DNA of 64,000 bases from Roseicyclus sp. (GCA_018401965.1 JAGYJU010000006.1:62001-126000), one strand, 5' to 3'. Shown: positions 7,375 to 15,971, counted from the first letter of the stretch. The notes: generated from the sequence alone by a model not told the origin. Numbers and translations are program-made.

Positions 7375-8216
7375 TCGCTGATGATGGGCAGGTCCGGGTC
7401 GGCGACCAGGTATTGCGCGATCAGGTCATCGACCACGCCCCGCGCGATGATGGCCGATAGCGCCGTATCCACCCAAGGCACCAGCGGGTTGTTCAATTCG
7501 AACAACAGGCCGTGGCCATTGTCGTTTTCATCGGGCGGCAAGATCGCCACGATGGCGGCATCGGGCACCTGTACCGCCGTCACGAACAGCGCCGTGGGCA
7601 GGGCGGCCAGCGTCGCGTCGATCTGGCCTGCTTGCAGCGCCTGGAACACGTCCACCTGTTCATTGTAGATGGCCGCGTCGGTGACGCCCAGGATATTGAC
7701 CAGGTAGTCATTGTCGGTGGTTCCGATCACCGCGCCCCAGCGCAAGCCCTGCAGATCCGCGAAACTGGTGGCGGTTTCCGCCGCCGTGCCGGGCAGGGCG
7801 ATCACGGCCTTTTCGGGTTGGTAATAGACCTGGCTGAAGCTGACGATTTCGGACCGCGCCTCGGTCACGGAAATCTGCTGGATCGAGAAATCATAGGGTT
7901 TCGCGCCCGGCGCGATGGTCTGGTCAAAGGTCTGGCCGACCCAGGCCACCTGGTCGGGGGCAAAGCCCATTTCGGCGGCCAGCGCGTAGACCAGCCCGTT
8001 TTCAAATCCCTCGCCGCCCGCCGGGTCGTTGTCGAGCATCCAGGGCGGATAGACCGGGTCACCGGTGCCGACGGTCAACTGGCCCGGTGTGTGCAGGCGC
8101 GGGTCCATCGGCGTCATCTCTTGCGCCGTGGCGCCAAGGGGCAAGGCGCCCGCGACCGCGAGCGTGCAGAGCGCCAGGAGACTGCGGCGCAAGGTGTCGG
8201 TGCTGTGATGTGCCAT
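7371..8216 (-). CDS. ABC transporter periplasmic substrate-binding protein (family 3)
   Basis: 281 aa. The N-terminus is a Sec signal peptide of about 25 residues (Arg-Arg, hydrophobic core, GATAQE cleavage region). The mature part follows the bacterial solute-binding family 3 pattern: LTVGTGDPVYPPW, a FENGLVYALAAEMGF core, the QISVTEAR hinge segment, and GLRWGAVIGTTDNDYLV. It delivers ligand to the permease at 6490-7374. ATG 8216 has AGGGA 9 nt upstream and gives the signal peptide. The ligand is unknown; this family mostly binds polar amino acids. Confidence 0.9.
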   Translation of the reverse strand: MAHHSTDTLRRSLLALCTLAVAGALPLGATAQEMTPMDPRLHTPGQLTVGTGDPVYPPWMLDNDPAGGEGFENGLVYALAAEMGFAPDQVAWVGQTFDQTIAPGAKPYDFSIQQISVTEARSEIVSFSQVYYQPEKAVIALPGTAAETATSFADLQGLRWGAVIGTTDNDYLVNILGVTDAAIYNEQVDVFQALQAGQIDATLAALPTALFVTAVQVPDAAIVAILPPDENDNGHGLLFELNNPLVPWVDTALSAIIARGVVDDLIAQYLVADPDLPIISE

Positions 8217-8384
8217 GGGTCTGTTTCCCTGTTGGTGTTGCGCCGGGGCGGCGGCCGCCCGGCGCGATGATCCTGTCGGCCCAAACCTAGCGGGGGCAAG
8301 GAACGGCGGCAATCGTCCTGTGGCGGCGTGGCGCGCGCGCGCGGCCCGCGCCCGGATCCTTGCCCAAAATCCGGGCAGGCCCGA

Positions 8385-8528
8385 TCAGCGCCAGAACGCC
8401 ATCCAGCTCAACAGCCCGGCAAAGCGCCGCGCCAGCGCCAGCGACATGTCCCAATCGAAGACCACCGCATCCACGGCAAGCGCCGCCCCGATGCACAAAA
8501 GCCAGATGATCCCGGTGCCAATCTTCAT
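8385..8528 (-). CDS. Small hydrophobic protein, 47 aa, function unknown
   Basis: A short reading frame starts at ATG 8528 and ends with TGA at 8385. The product has one membrane segment (about residues 6-24, IIWLLCIGAALAVDAVVF) and then an amphipathic C-terminal part rich in Leu, Arg and Trp. Codon third positions are G/C-rich like real genes here, although no strong ribosome binding site is seen. It sits 174 nt downstream of the second GAPDH gene on the same strand. I do not recognise a family. It could be a single-pass membrane peptide or a chance frame. Confidence 0.5.
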   Translation of the reverse strand: MKIGTGIIWLLCIGAALAVDAVVFDWDMSLALARRFAGLLSWMAFWR

Positions 8529-8702
8529 CTACACGCCCACGCTACACCGCACCCCGATGCTGATCTTGCCACGGGGCGCGCGCCGGGCAAAGGCCAAAGG
8601 GCGATCGGGCCGGGCGCGGGGGGTCCTGCCCCCGGCGTGGAAAAGCCGCGCGCCGCCTCCCTGCCGCGCGCGGCCTGACCGCGGACCGTCAGAACAGTGC
8701 GA

Positions 8703-9707
8703 TCAGTGCAAAAGCCGCCCCATCGCCGCCGACACATCGGCCATGCGCGCGGAAAAGCCCCATTCATTGTCATACCATGCCAGAACCCGCACGGTGCGCC
8801 CGCCCACGACCTTGGTCTGGTCGGGGGCAAAGATCGAGGAATAGGTGGTGTGGTTGAAATCGATCGACACCTTGGGTTCCGGATCATAGGCCAGAACGCT
8901 GCGCATATGGCCTTCGGCGGCTTCGCGGATGATCTCGTTCACGTCTGCAACGGTGACATCGCGGCCAGCCTCGAAGGTCAGGTCGACACAGGAGACATTG
9001 GGCGTGGGCACGCGCAGGGCGGTTCCATCAAGACGGCCCTCGAGTTCCGGCAAGACCTCTTTCAGCGCCTTGGCCGCCCCGGTCGAGGTCGGGATCATCG
9101 CCATGGCGGCGGCGCGGGCGCGGTACAGATCCTTGTGCCGCCGGTCAAGCGTCGGCTGGTCGCCGGTATAGCTGTGGATCGTGGTCATGATGCCGCGTTC
9201 GATGCCGATGGCGTCGTTCAGCACCTTGGCCAGCGGCGCAAGGCAATTGGTCGTGCACGATCCGTTCGACACCACGTGATGATCGGCCAGCAGATCGCGG
9301 TGGTTCACGCCATAGACGATGGTCTTGTCGACGTTCTTGGCCGGTGCCGAGATCAGCACCCGCTTGGCGCCGCGCGTCAGGTGCACGGCGGCCGCGTCAC
9401 GGTTGTTGAAGTTGCCGGTGCATTCCAGCACCACGTCGCAGCCTTCCCAGTCCAGTTCGGTCGGATCATAGGTGGAAAACACCTTCATCGGGCCACGGCC
9501 CAGATCCATCGTGTCGCCCGCAACGCGCACCTCGCCCGGGAAACGGCCATGGACGCTGTCATATTTCAGCAGGTGGGCATTGGTTTCGATCGGGCCGGTG
9601 GCGTTGATCTTGACCACCTGCACATCGTTGCGCGCGGCCTCGGTGATATGGGCCAGCGTGCAGCGCCCGATGCGGCCGAACCCGTTGATGCCAAGCGTGA
9701 TGGTCAT
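8703..9707 (-). CDS. gap: Glyceraldehyde-3-phosphate dehydrogenase, second paralogue
   Basis: 334 aa and aligned throughout with the copy at 4633. The catalytic Cys is C151 in SNGSCTTNC, with [10 protein letters not shown] and WYDNEWGFS. At the coenzyme-specificity position the first copy has Asp36 (INDLG) but this one has Ala36 (INATG). Loss of that carboxylate normally relaxes NAD preference and permits NADP, so this may be the anabolic (gluconeogenic) form. ATG 9707 has GAGG 6 nt upstream. It is monocistronic or followed only by the 47-aa gene, and has its own cluster of LacI-type half-sites at 9797-9842. Confidence 0.94.
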   Translation of the reverse strand: MTITLGINGFGRIGRCTLAHITEAARNDVQVVKINATGPIETNAHLLKYDSVHGRFPGEVRVAGDTMDLGRGPMKVFSTYDPTELDWEGCDVVLECTGNFNNRDAAAVHLTRGAKRVLISAPAKNVDKTIVYGVNHRDLLADHHVVSNGSCTTNCLAPLAKVLNDAIGIERGIMTTIHSYTGDQPTLDRRHKDLYRARAAAMAMIPTSTGAAKALKEVLPELEGRLDGTALRVPTPNVSCVDLTFEAGRDVTVADVNEIIREAAEGHMRSVLAYDPEPKVSIDFNHTTYSSIFAPDQTKVVGGRTVRVLAWYDNEWGFSARMADVSAAMGRLLH

Positions 9708-9796
9708 GGTATGCCTCGATGTCTGTCGCGTCCGGTCTGGCCCATCGCATACGCGAGCATACCGGGCCAGCCAAGGAAAATGCGTCAAGTTTCCGC

Positions 9797-9842
9797 ATGT
9801 TAGCGTAACCGTTAGCGGAAACATCGAGGGTTTGCGCTAACA
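9797..9842. promoter_or_regulatory. Cluster of LacI-type half-sites upstream of the second gap
   Basis: Three degenerate copies of the same half-site lie within 46 bp: ATGTTAGCGTAAC (9797-9809), GTTAGCGGAAACAT (9811-9824) and TTTGCGCTAACA (9831-9842). They match the single palindrome in front of the first gap. The cluster is 90-135 nt before the start codon, in the divergent region shared with the DUF808 gene. Confidence 0.5.
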
Positions 9843-9909
9843 CTTGCGGCCTGGGCCCGGGGCGTTACCATCGCGGGCGGGGTCTGACCCCGGGTATGAG
9901 GGGGCGCGA

Positions 9910-10851
9910 ATGGCGGGTGGTCTTTTGGCACTGCTGGATGATGTGGCGGCCATCGCCAAGGTGGCCGCCGCCTCGGTCGATGACGTGATCGGGCAGGCGG
10001 CCAAGGCGGGCACCAAGGTGGCGGGCGTTGTGATCGACGATGCCGCCGTCACGCCCGGCTATGCACAGGGCTTTGCCGCCGAGCGGGAATTGCCCATCGT
10101 GTGGAAAATCGCCAAGGGCTCGATCTTCAACAAGATCGTGATCCTGTTGCCCGCCGCGCTCTTGCTGTCGGCCTTTGCGCCCTGGGCCATCGCGCCGCTG
10201 TTGATGCTGGGCGGGCTGTATTTGTGTTTCGAAGGGGCCGAAAAGCTGTGGCATTGGCTGTCGCCGCCCGCCCATGCGGATGCGCCCCTCGACGAAGACC
10301 TGGCCGATGCCGCCCACCTGGAAGAAGCCAAGGTGCGCGGCGCGATCAAGACCGATTTCATCCTGTCGGCGGAAATCATGACCATCGCGCTGTCGGCGCT
10401 CGACACCGGTTCGATCTGGTTCGAGGCGGCGGCGCTGCTGGTTGTCGGGCTGGGGATCACCGCGCTGGTCTACGGATCGGTCGCGCTGATCGTGAAGGCC
10501 GATGACATCGGCCTGCACATGGCCGCGACCGGCCGCACGGGGCCCACCCGCGCCATCGGTCGGGGCGTGGTGCGCGGGATGCCCGGTTTTCTCAAGGCGC
10601 TGACGGCCATCGGCACGGCGGCGATGCTCTGGGTGGGCGGGGCCATCCTGACCCATGGGCTTGGCCAGGTCGGCTGGCACGGACCCGAGGACATGGTCCA
10701 CGCCATCGCACAGGGGGTCTTGGTCTTCGGGGGCGCGGTCGAATGGTTCGTGGGTGCGGCGCTGCATGGCGCGCTTGGCCTTGGCGTCGGATCGGGGCTG
10801 ATGCCGGTGGTGGCGGGCCTGCGTGCGCGGGTCGGCGCGGGCGGCCACTGA
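9910..10851 (+). CDS. DUF808 (YedI-type) integral membrane protein
   Basis: 313 aa. The N-terminus MAGGLLALLDDVAAIAK followed by a VDDVIGQAAKAGTKVAGVVIDD segment is the DUF808 signature. Several membrane segments follow, from about residue 75 to the C-terminus, with glycine-rich stretches. ATG 9910 has GAGG 8 nt upstream. The family is an uncharacterised inner-membrane protein widespread in Proteobacteria; no function can be inferred. It is divergent from the second gap and is followed by rnd 97 nt later. Confidence 0.88.
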   Translation: MAGGLLALLDDVAAIAKVAAASVDDVIGQAAKAGTKVAGVVIDDAAVTPGYAQGFAAERELPIVWKIAKGSIFNKIVILLPAALLLSAFAPWAIAPLLMLGGLYLCFEGAEKLWHWLSPPAHADAPLDEDLADAAHLEEAKVRGAIKTDFILSAEIMTIALSALDTGSIWFEAAALLVVGLGITALVYGSVALIVKADDIGLHMAATGRTGPTRAIGRGVVRGMPGFLKALTAIGTAAMLWVGGAILTHGLGQVGWHGPEDMVHAIAQGVLVFGGAVEWFVGAALHGALGLGVGSGLMPVVAGLRARVGAGGH

Positions 10852-10948
10852 GCCAAGCTTGGCCCGCCCTGTGCGAAGCTCTTTTCTTTCTGTCCCGGCT
10901 CGCTTATCAGGCTTCATCCGTGGCTCCGGAAACGAAAAGACCCGACGT

Positions 10949-12109
10949 TTGACCCAGACCATCACGACCACCGACGCGCTCGCCGCGTTTTGCGCGCGGG
11001 CCCTTGACGCCCCTTACGTCACCGTCGACACGGAATTCCTGCGCGAACGCACCTATTTCGCCCAGCTTTGCCTTGTGCAACTGGCGCTGCCGGGCACCGA
11101 TGACAGCACCGCCGTGCTGATCGACCCGCTGGCTGAGGGTATTTCGCTTGACCCGCTCTATGATCTGATGCGCGCGCCCGGCGTGGTGAAGGTGTTTCAC
11201 GCCGCCCGGCAAGACCTTGAAATCTTTCACGTTGATGGCGGTGTCGTGCCCGCGCCGCTGTTCGATACGCAGGTCGCGGCGATGGTCTGCGGCTTTGGCG
11301 ACCAGGTCGGCTATGAAACGCTGGTGCGCAAGATCGCGCGCGCGCCGCTGGATAAATCCTCGCGCTTTACCGATTGGTCGCGCCGACCGCTGTCGGATGC
11401 GCAAAAAACCTATGCGCTGGCCGATGTGACCCATCTGCGCCAGATTTACGAATACCTGGCGCGCGAACTCGACCGCACCGGGCGCACTGCGTGGTTGCAG
11501 GAAGAACTGTCCTCGCTCACCGATGCCTCGGCCTATGTCGTCGATCCGTCCGAGGCGTGGAAGCGGCTGAAACTGCGGACCAATTCCGGCAAGACGCTGG
11601 CCATTGCGCAGGAACTGGCGGCGTTCCGCGAAACCTACGCGCAACAAAAGAACGTGCCGCGCAGCCGCGTCATCAAGGATGACGCGCTGATGGAACTGGC
11701 CTCGACCAAGCCGAAATCGATCAATGACCTGTCGAAATCGCGGCTGTTGCTGCGCGATGCGCGCAAGGGCGATATTGCCGATGGCTTGATCGCCGCCGTG
11801 CAGCGCGGCCTCGACATGCCCGCCGACAAGCAACCCAAGATCGTCGAAGGCCGCGACCGGTCGAACCTGAACTCGGCGCTGGCCGATCTGTTGCGGGTGC
11901 TGCTCAAGGCCAAGGCGGAACAGGCGGGGGTGGCTGCGAAACTGATCGCGTCCTCATCCGACCTCGATGACATCGCCTGCGGTGAACATGACGGGCTTTG
12001 GGCGATGGGCTGGCGGCGCGAAGTCTTTGGCGATGACGCGCTGCGCCTGTTGCGGGGCGAAGTGGCCTTGTCGGCCGAAGGCGACCGGGTGCGGATCGTT
12101 CCTGTCTGA
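10949..12109 (+). CDS. rnd: Ribonuclease D
   Basis: 386 aa, close to the usual length. A 3'-5' exoribonuclease that trims tRNA precursors. The DEDD catalytic set is visible: VTVDTEFLRERTY (Asp and Glu), VFHAARQDLEIF (second Asp), and YALADVTHL (Tyr and final Asp). An HRDC RNA-binding domain follows (about 205-290) with RSRVIKDDALMELAS. The start is probably TTG 10949, giving LTQTITTTDALAAFC; no in-frame ATG lies near the N-terminus. A GTG at 10823 would add 42 residues overlapping the DUF808 gene and without family similarity. Confidence 0.9.
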   Translation: MTQTITTTDALAAFCARALDAPYVTVDTEFLRERTYFAQLCLVQLALPGTDDSTAVLIDPLAEGISLDPLYDLMRAPGVVKVFHAARQDLEIFHVDGGVVPAPLFDTQVAAMVCGFGDQVGYETLVRKIARAPLDKSSRFTDWSRRPLSDAQKTYALADVTHLRQIYEYLARELDRTGRTAWLQEELSSLTDASAYVVDPSEAWKRLKLRTNSGKTLAIAQELAAFRETYAQQKNVPRSRVIKDDALMELASTKPKSINDLSKSRLLLRDARKGDIADGLIAAVQRGLDMPADKQPKIVEGRDRSNLNSALADLLRVLLKAKAEQAGVAAKLIASSSDLDDIACGEHDGLWAMGWRREVFGDDALRLLRGEVALSAEGDRVRIVPV

Positions 12110-12119
12110 TCGGGCCGGT

Positions 12120-12566
12120 TCAGCGCCGGTTGACGCTGCGCCGGTTCTGCGCGCCGATCACGGTGATTGTGCGGATGCCTGCCAGGTCGAATGTCGACAG
12201 CTGCGTGCCCACCAGGACCTCGCGCGATGGCGCGGTGCCTGCGGCGGTCGTGCCCAGCGGCGGGAAGACGCGGAATTCATAGGTGATGGTGCCGTTTTCC
12301 CGCGACACCTCGACCAGGTCGGCCTCCCAGTAGCCTTGCACGGCAGGGCGGCCCATGGCGCGGATGATGGCGCCCTGCGCGGTCGCGTCGACCGACAGCT
12401 CCACCACCTCGGCCACCAGCCCGCGCAGATCATCGGGTTCTTCCGACACCTCGGTGACGGCAATGCGTTCCTCGCGGTCGCCCCCGAACCAGTTGAACGG
12501 GTTGAGCCGCGTGCCGCAGGCCGCAAGGCTCGTCATCAGGGCCAAGGCAAGGATCACACGCAGCAT
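12120..12566 (-). CDS. Putative lipoprotein, 148 aa, function unknown
   Basis: The N-terminus is a lipoprotein signal: a hydrophobic stretch ending LAAC, with Cys18 as the lipidated residue. The mature part starts GTRLNPFNWFGG and then forms a compact beta-rich domain. I do not recognise the family; it looks like a conserved Rhodobacteraceae envelope lipoprotein. ATG 12566 has GGAG 9 nt upstream. It is convergent with rnd (10 bp between ends) and divergent from sufE. Confidence 0.75.
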   Translation of the reverse strand: MLRVILALALMTSLAACGTRLNPFNWFGGDREERIAVTEVSEEPDDLRGLVAEVVELSVDATAQGAIIRAMGRPAVQGYWEADLVEVSRENGTITYEFRVFPPLGTTAAGTAPSREVLVGTQLSTFDLAGIRTITVIGAQNRRSVNRR

Positions 12567-12700
12567 CGGCTTTTTCTCCGGTTTGTCGGTCGCGTCTTGG
12601 GTAGCGCAAGCCGCGCGCGAAGGAAAGCGCCTCTGGACGGGGCAGGCATGGGGGCCTAGGTCATGGGGCAGACCCGCCACAGACCCCGGAGTTATCGACC

Positions 12701-13129
12701 ATGGCCACCGCAGCCTTCGAGGACATCGCCGACACCTTCGAATTTCTCGATGATTGGGAAGACCGCTATCGCCATGTGATCGAACTGGGCAAGGCGATGG
12801 ACGCGCTTGACGACGCGGTCAAGGTGCCCGCCACCAAGGTCGATGGCTGCGCCAGCCAGGTCTGGATCCTGCCCCGGATCGAGGGCGAGGGGCCGGGCGC
12901 GGTGTTCCGGTTTCGCGGCGACAGCGACGCCATGATCGTGCGCGGGCTGATCGCGGTGCTGCACGCGATGTATGACGGGTTGCCGGTGGCCGATGTGCTG
13001 CGGGTCGATGCGGGGGGCGAATTGGCGCGGCTTGGGCTGAACGATCACCTCTCGGCGCAACGCTCCAACGGTTTGCGTGCCATGGTCGAACGGATCCGCC
13101 TCTTGGCGGCGGAAAAGGCCGCCGCCTAA
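12701..13129 (+). CDS. sufE: SufE family cysteine desulfuration protein
   Basis: 142 aa, normal for SufE. It accepts persulfide sulfur from SufS during Fe-S cluster assembly. The acceptor Cys is C50 in the family motif KVDGCASQVW. IVRGLIAVLHAMYDGLP and the C-terminal LGLNDHLSAQRSNGL are also characteristic. ATG 12701 has GGAG 9 nt upstream. Its stop overlaps the stop of the convergent DUF1638 gene by 4 bp. Other suf genes are not in the window. Confidence 0.94.
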   Translation: MATAAFEDIADTFEFLDDWEDRYRHVIELGKAMDALDDAVKVPATKVDGCASQVWILPRIEGEGPGAVFRFRGDSDAMIVRGLIAVLHAMYDGLPVADVLRVDAGGELARLGLNDHLSAQRSNGLRAMVERIRLLAAEKAAA

Positions 13130-13755
13130 AGCGCGCGCATCGCCCGTTCCATGTCGCCGTAGCCGGTAAAACGGCGCTCGAAGTCGAGTTTCAGGAAATC
13201 GGCGCAGGCGCGGGCCTTTTCGGTCAGCGCCGGGTCATCGGTTTGCGCCTGGTAGACCAGTTTCGTGTAATTGCCGAAATACATGTCGCGCAATTGCGGG
13301 TGCCGGTCGAGCCCGAGGGGCTTGGTGACAAAGGCATCGAATTGGCGCACCAGGAAATCGGTCAGGTAGAACGCCGTCATCTCGTCACGGGCGGCAAAGG
13401 CCGCGTTGCCTTCGAAAAAGCTGTAGCAATGCGGGCCGTCCAGCATGGCCACGCCAAGCCGGTCACAGGCCGCCTGCAACAGCCCGCCGGTGCCGCAATC
13501 GGCATACAGAACAAAGACCTGCGCGTAATCGCCCCGCCGCGCCGTCACCGCCGCCTCGACCGCCTCGGGGATTTTTTCGGGGTGGTTGTGCAAGATCGCG
13601 GGCAGGCAATGCAGATCGAGATGGTCCCAGCCATTGGCGGCCTTGACGTCCAGCACCTCGCGCGCCAGGGCGCCGCAGCCGATCAACAGGACACGGCCCC
13701 GCCCCTCGGGGGCGAGGCCCGCCTCTGTCAGGGTCTGATCATCCAGCCGCGTCAT
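13126..13755 (-). CDS. DUF1638 protein associated with corrinoid methyltransferases
   Basis: 209 aa. The characteristic motifs are LLIGCGALAREV (about 22-33), VLYADCGTGG and GPHCYSFFEGN, rich in conserved Cys/His that could bind a metal or ligand. DUF1638 genes usually neighbour corrinoid-dependent methyltransferase genes, and here a corrinoid protein and a homocysteine methyltransferase lie 2-4 kb upstream on the same strand. The biochemical role is unknown. ATG 13755 lies 7 nt after the EamA stop, so the two genes are probably co-translated. Confidence 0.85.
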   Translation of the reverse strand: MTRLDDQTLTEAGLAPEGRGRVLLIGCGALAREVLDVKAANGWDHLDLHCLPAILHNHPEKIPEAVEAAVTARRGDYAQVFVLYADCGTGGLLQAACDRLGVAMLDGPHCYSFFEGNAAFAARDEMTAFYLTDFLVRQFDAFVTKPLGLDRHPQLRDMYFGNYTKLVYQAQTDDPALTEKARACADFLKLDFERRFTGYGDMERAMRAL

Positions 13756-13762
13756 GGGGCCA

Positions 13763-14653
13763 TCATGGCGCAGGCGGTGCGCGGCGGGAAGCCCTGCGCG
13801 CGACAAGCCTTGGCCCAAGAACGGCAAGCACCAGCCCCGACAGCACGACCAAGCCCGCCAGGGCCTCGGGCAGGGTGATCCTTTCGCCCAGGACCAGGGC
13901 CGCGCTGCCCATGCCCACCATCGGGATCATCAGCGCAAAGGGCGTGACAAGCGCCGCGCGGTGCCGCGACAGGAGCGTGCCCCAGATCGAATAGCCCACC
14001 ACGGTCGAGGCGATGGCGACATAGATCACCGCGGCCCATCCCGCCGCGCTCACCCCCGTGATCGTGCCCCAGGGCGTGCCCGGTTCCACCGCCAGCGACA
14101 GGGCCAGCATCGGCAGCGGCGGCACAAGGCTGGCCCAGACGAACAGCGGCAACATCTTCACCCCCGGCAGGCGGCGCAGCACAAGGTTGCCACATGCCCA
14201 GGACAGCGCGCCGCACAGGATCAGGCCAAGGCCCAGAACGGTGATGTTCCCCCCCGAGGCAAGCCCGAACCCCGCCAGCCCCAGCGCCGCCAGCGCGATG
14301 CCCAGACCCTGCACCAGCGTCACCCGTTCGCCGTAGACCGCCCATGCCAACACAATGGTCATCGGCACCTGGCTTTGGATGATCAGCGACGCCAGCCCGG
14401 CGCTGGCATCGGTCGCCAGCGCGCCGAACAGAAAGGCGAATTGCCCCATGTTGATCAGCGCGCCCACCGCGATGATCGCGGGCCAGCCGGCGGGGCGGGG
14501 AAACAGCGCCAGAAGCGGCAGCAGGATCGCAAAGCGCAGGCCCACGAACAAGAACGGCGGCACCTCGTCCAACGCGATCTTCATCGCGGAAAAATTCGTG
14601 CCCCAGGCCAGGATGACCAGCGCCAGCAGGGCCATGTCGCGCGGCGGCATCAT
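13763..14653 (-). CDS. EamA/DMT-family transporter
   Basis: 296 aa with ten predicted membrane segments arranged as two EamA repeats (about 5-135 and 150-285). It begins LALVILAWGTNFSAMKIAL, the usual first helix of the family, and the second half has WGTLLSRHRAALVTPFALMIP. Such proteins export amino acids, purines or other small metabolites. Here it sits between a GNAT enzyme and DUF1638 in a C1 methyl-transfer cluster, so a methylated amine or amino acid is conceivable but unproven. Two adjacent ATGs (14653, 14650) are possible starts. Confidence 0.88.
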   Translation of the reverse strand: MMPPRDMALLALVILAWGTNFSAMKIALDEVPPFLFVGLRFAILLPLLALFPRPAGWPAIIAVGALINMGQFAFLFGALATDASAGLASLIIQSQVPMTIVLAWAVYGERVTLVQGLGIALAALGLAGFGLASGGNITVLGLGLILCGALSWACGNLVLRRLPGVKMLPLFVWASLVPPLPMLALSLAVEPGTPWGTITGVSAAGWAAVIYVAIASTVVGYSIWGTLLSRHRAALVTPFALMIPMVGMGSAALVLGERITLPEALAGLVVLSGLVLAVLGPRLVARRASRRAPPAP

Positions 14654-14754
14654 GGGCGCGGTATCGCGTGAAAGCAGGGCAGGGGGTGCGGGCGCTTCAT
14701 GGGCGCATCAAGACGCCGCCCCGCGCCAAAGCGCAAGGGGGCGGGCGTGCCCTG

Positions 14755-15180
14755 TCATGCCAGCGGGCAGGAAAACATCGCCACAAGCGGCCCGGCCCGG
14801 TGCCAGCGCAGGCTTTGGCAAAAGGCGTCTGCCGCCTCGTCCGGCCCGGCCATCCCACAGACCTCGTCACAGCCCAGGCGGCGCGCATGATCCGTCGCGG
14901 TCATCACCAGCCGCGTGCCGACACCCTGCCGCCGCCAGGGCGGCGCCACGCGCAAGCGGGTGATCCAGAACCCCGGTCCCCGGTCGGGCTGATGCGACAC
15001 CACGCCCGAGCACATCCCCACCACGAGATCGCGGTCCACGGCCACGGCGATATGCAGGTGGTCGGCGGCCAGGAAGCTTTCCAGCAGATGCGGGTCGGGG
15101 GGCGCGTCGAACACGCCGTCCTGCACATAGGCAAACAGCCCTGCGTCGATCCGACGGGCAATGAAGACGGAAACGGCCAT
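14755..15180 (-). CDS. GNAT family N-acetyltransferase
   Basis: 141 aa. The acetyl-CoA binding region is LRVAPPWRRQGVGTRLV (R-x-x-G-x-G/A type, about residues 75-91). FWITRLRVAP is the preceding beta strand. The substrate is unknown. ATG 15180 has AGGGA 6 nt upstream; the longer start two codons earlier lacks one. It follows the corrinoid-protein gene, but a terminator-like hairpin at 15207-15235 lies between them, so it may have lower or separate expression. Confidence 0.85.
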   Translation of the reverse strand: MAVSVFIARRIDAGLFAYVQDGVFDAPPDPHLLESFLAADHLHIAVAVDRDLVVGMCSGVVSHQPDRGPGFWITRLRVAPPWRRQGVGTRLVMTATDHARRLGCDEVCGMAGPDEAADAFCQSLRWHRAGPLVAMFSCPLA

Positions 15181-15201
15181 GCACAATCCCTAGCGCGGAA
15201 A

Positions 15202-15235
15202 ACAGAACCGGCCCAGCCTGAAAAGGCGGGCCGGT
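15202..15235 (-). terminator. Rho-independent terminator after the corrinoid-protein gene
   Basis: ACCGGCCC (15207-15214) pairs exactly with GGGCCGGT (15228-15235), followed on the minus strand by TTCTGTTTT. It lies 29 nt past the corrinoid-protein stop. Confidence 0.75.
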
Positions 15236-15263
15236 CTGGTCTGTCGGAAAAGGCCCGGTTTGG

Positions 15264-15971
15264 TCAGGCGCGGGCCGCCATCTGGTTGTGCTTGCGCAGC
15301 ACGAATTCCTTGGCCGTTTCCACCGCGACGGCGGCATCGCGGCAATAGGCGTCGGCCCCGATGGCGCGGCCGAATTCCTCGTTCAGCGGCGCGCCGCCGA
15401 CCAGGACGATGTAATCGTCGCGAATGCCCTTTTCGACCATCGTGTCGATCACGACCTTCATGTAGGGCATGGTCGTGGTCAACAGCGCGGACATGCCGAG
15501 GATGTCGGCATCTTCCGCCACCAGCGCGTCAAGATAGGCGTCGACGGCATTGTTGATGCCCAGATCGACCACCTCGAAGCCCGCGCCTTCCATCATCATG
15601 CCGACAAGGTTCTTGCCGATGTCGTGGATGTCGCCCTTGACGGTGCCGATCACCATCTTGCCCACGCGCGGCGCGCCGGTTTCGACCAGCAGCGGCTTGA
15701 GAATGGCCATGCCGCCCTTCATCGCGTTGGCGGCCATCAGCACTTCGGGCACGAACAGGATCCCGTCGCGGAAATCATTGCCGACGATGGTCATGCCGCC
15801 GACCAGCGCCTTGGTCAGGATGTCGTAAGGTGTCCAACCCCGGTCGAGCAGGATCGTCACCGATTCCTCGATCTCTTCCTTCAGACCATCGTAAAGGTCG
15901 TCATACATCTGGCCCACCAGCTCGTCGTCATCGAGCTCGGAAAGGATGATATCGTCGTTATCGTCCGACAT
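15264..15971 (-). CDS. Corrinoid (cobalamin-binding) methyl-carrier protein, MtbC/MttC-like
   Basis: 235 aa. A cytosolic carrier that holds a methylcorrinoid between a substrate methyltransferase and an acceptor methyltransferase. An acidic N-terminus is followed by a helical cap domain (about 15-100) and a Rossmann-like B12 domain. The cobalt-ligand motif DxHxxG is GDIHDIGKNL (Asp114, His116, Gly119), and the later SALLTTTM and LVGGAPLNEEF elements contact the corrin tail. ATG 15971 has AGGAG 8 nt upstream. It follows bmt and may pair with the MttB-family enzyme at 60835, though that gene is 44 kb away. Confidence 0.93.
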   Translation of the reverse strand: MSDDNDDIILSELDDDELVGQMYDDLYDGLKEEIEESVTILLDRGWTPYDILTKALVGGMTIVGNDFRDGILFVPEVLMAANAMKGGMAILKPLLVETGAPRVGKMVIGTVKGDIHDIGKNLVGMMMEGAGFEVVDLGINNAVDAYLDALVAEDADILGMSALLTTTMPYMKVVIDTMVEKGIRDDYIVLVGGAPLNEEFGRAIGADAYCRDAAVAVETAKEFVLRKHNQMAARA

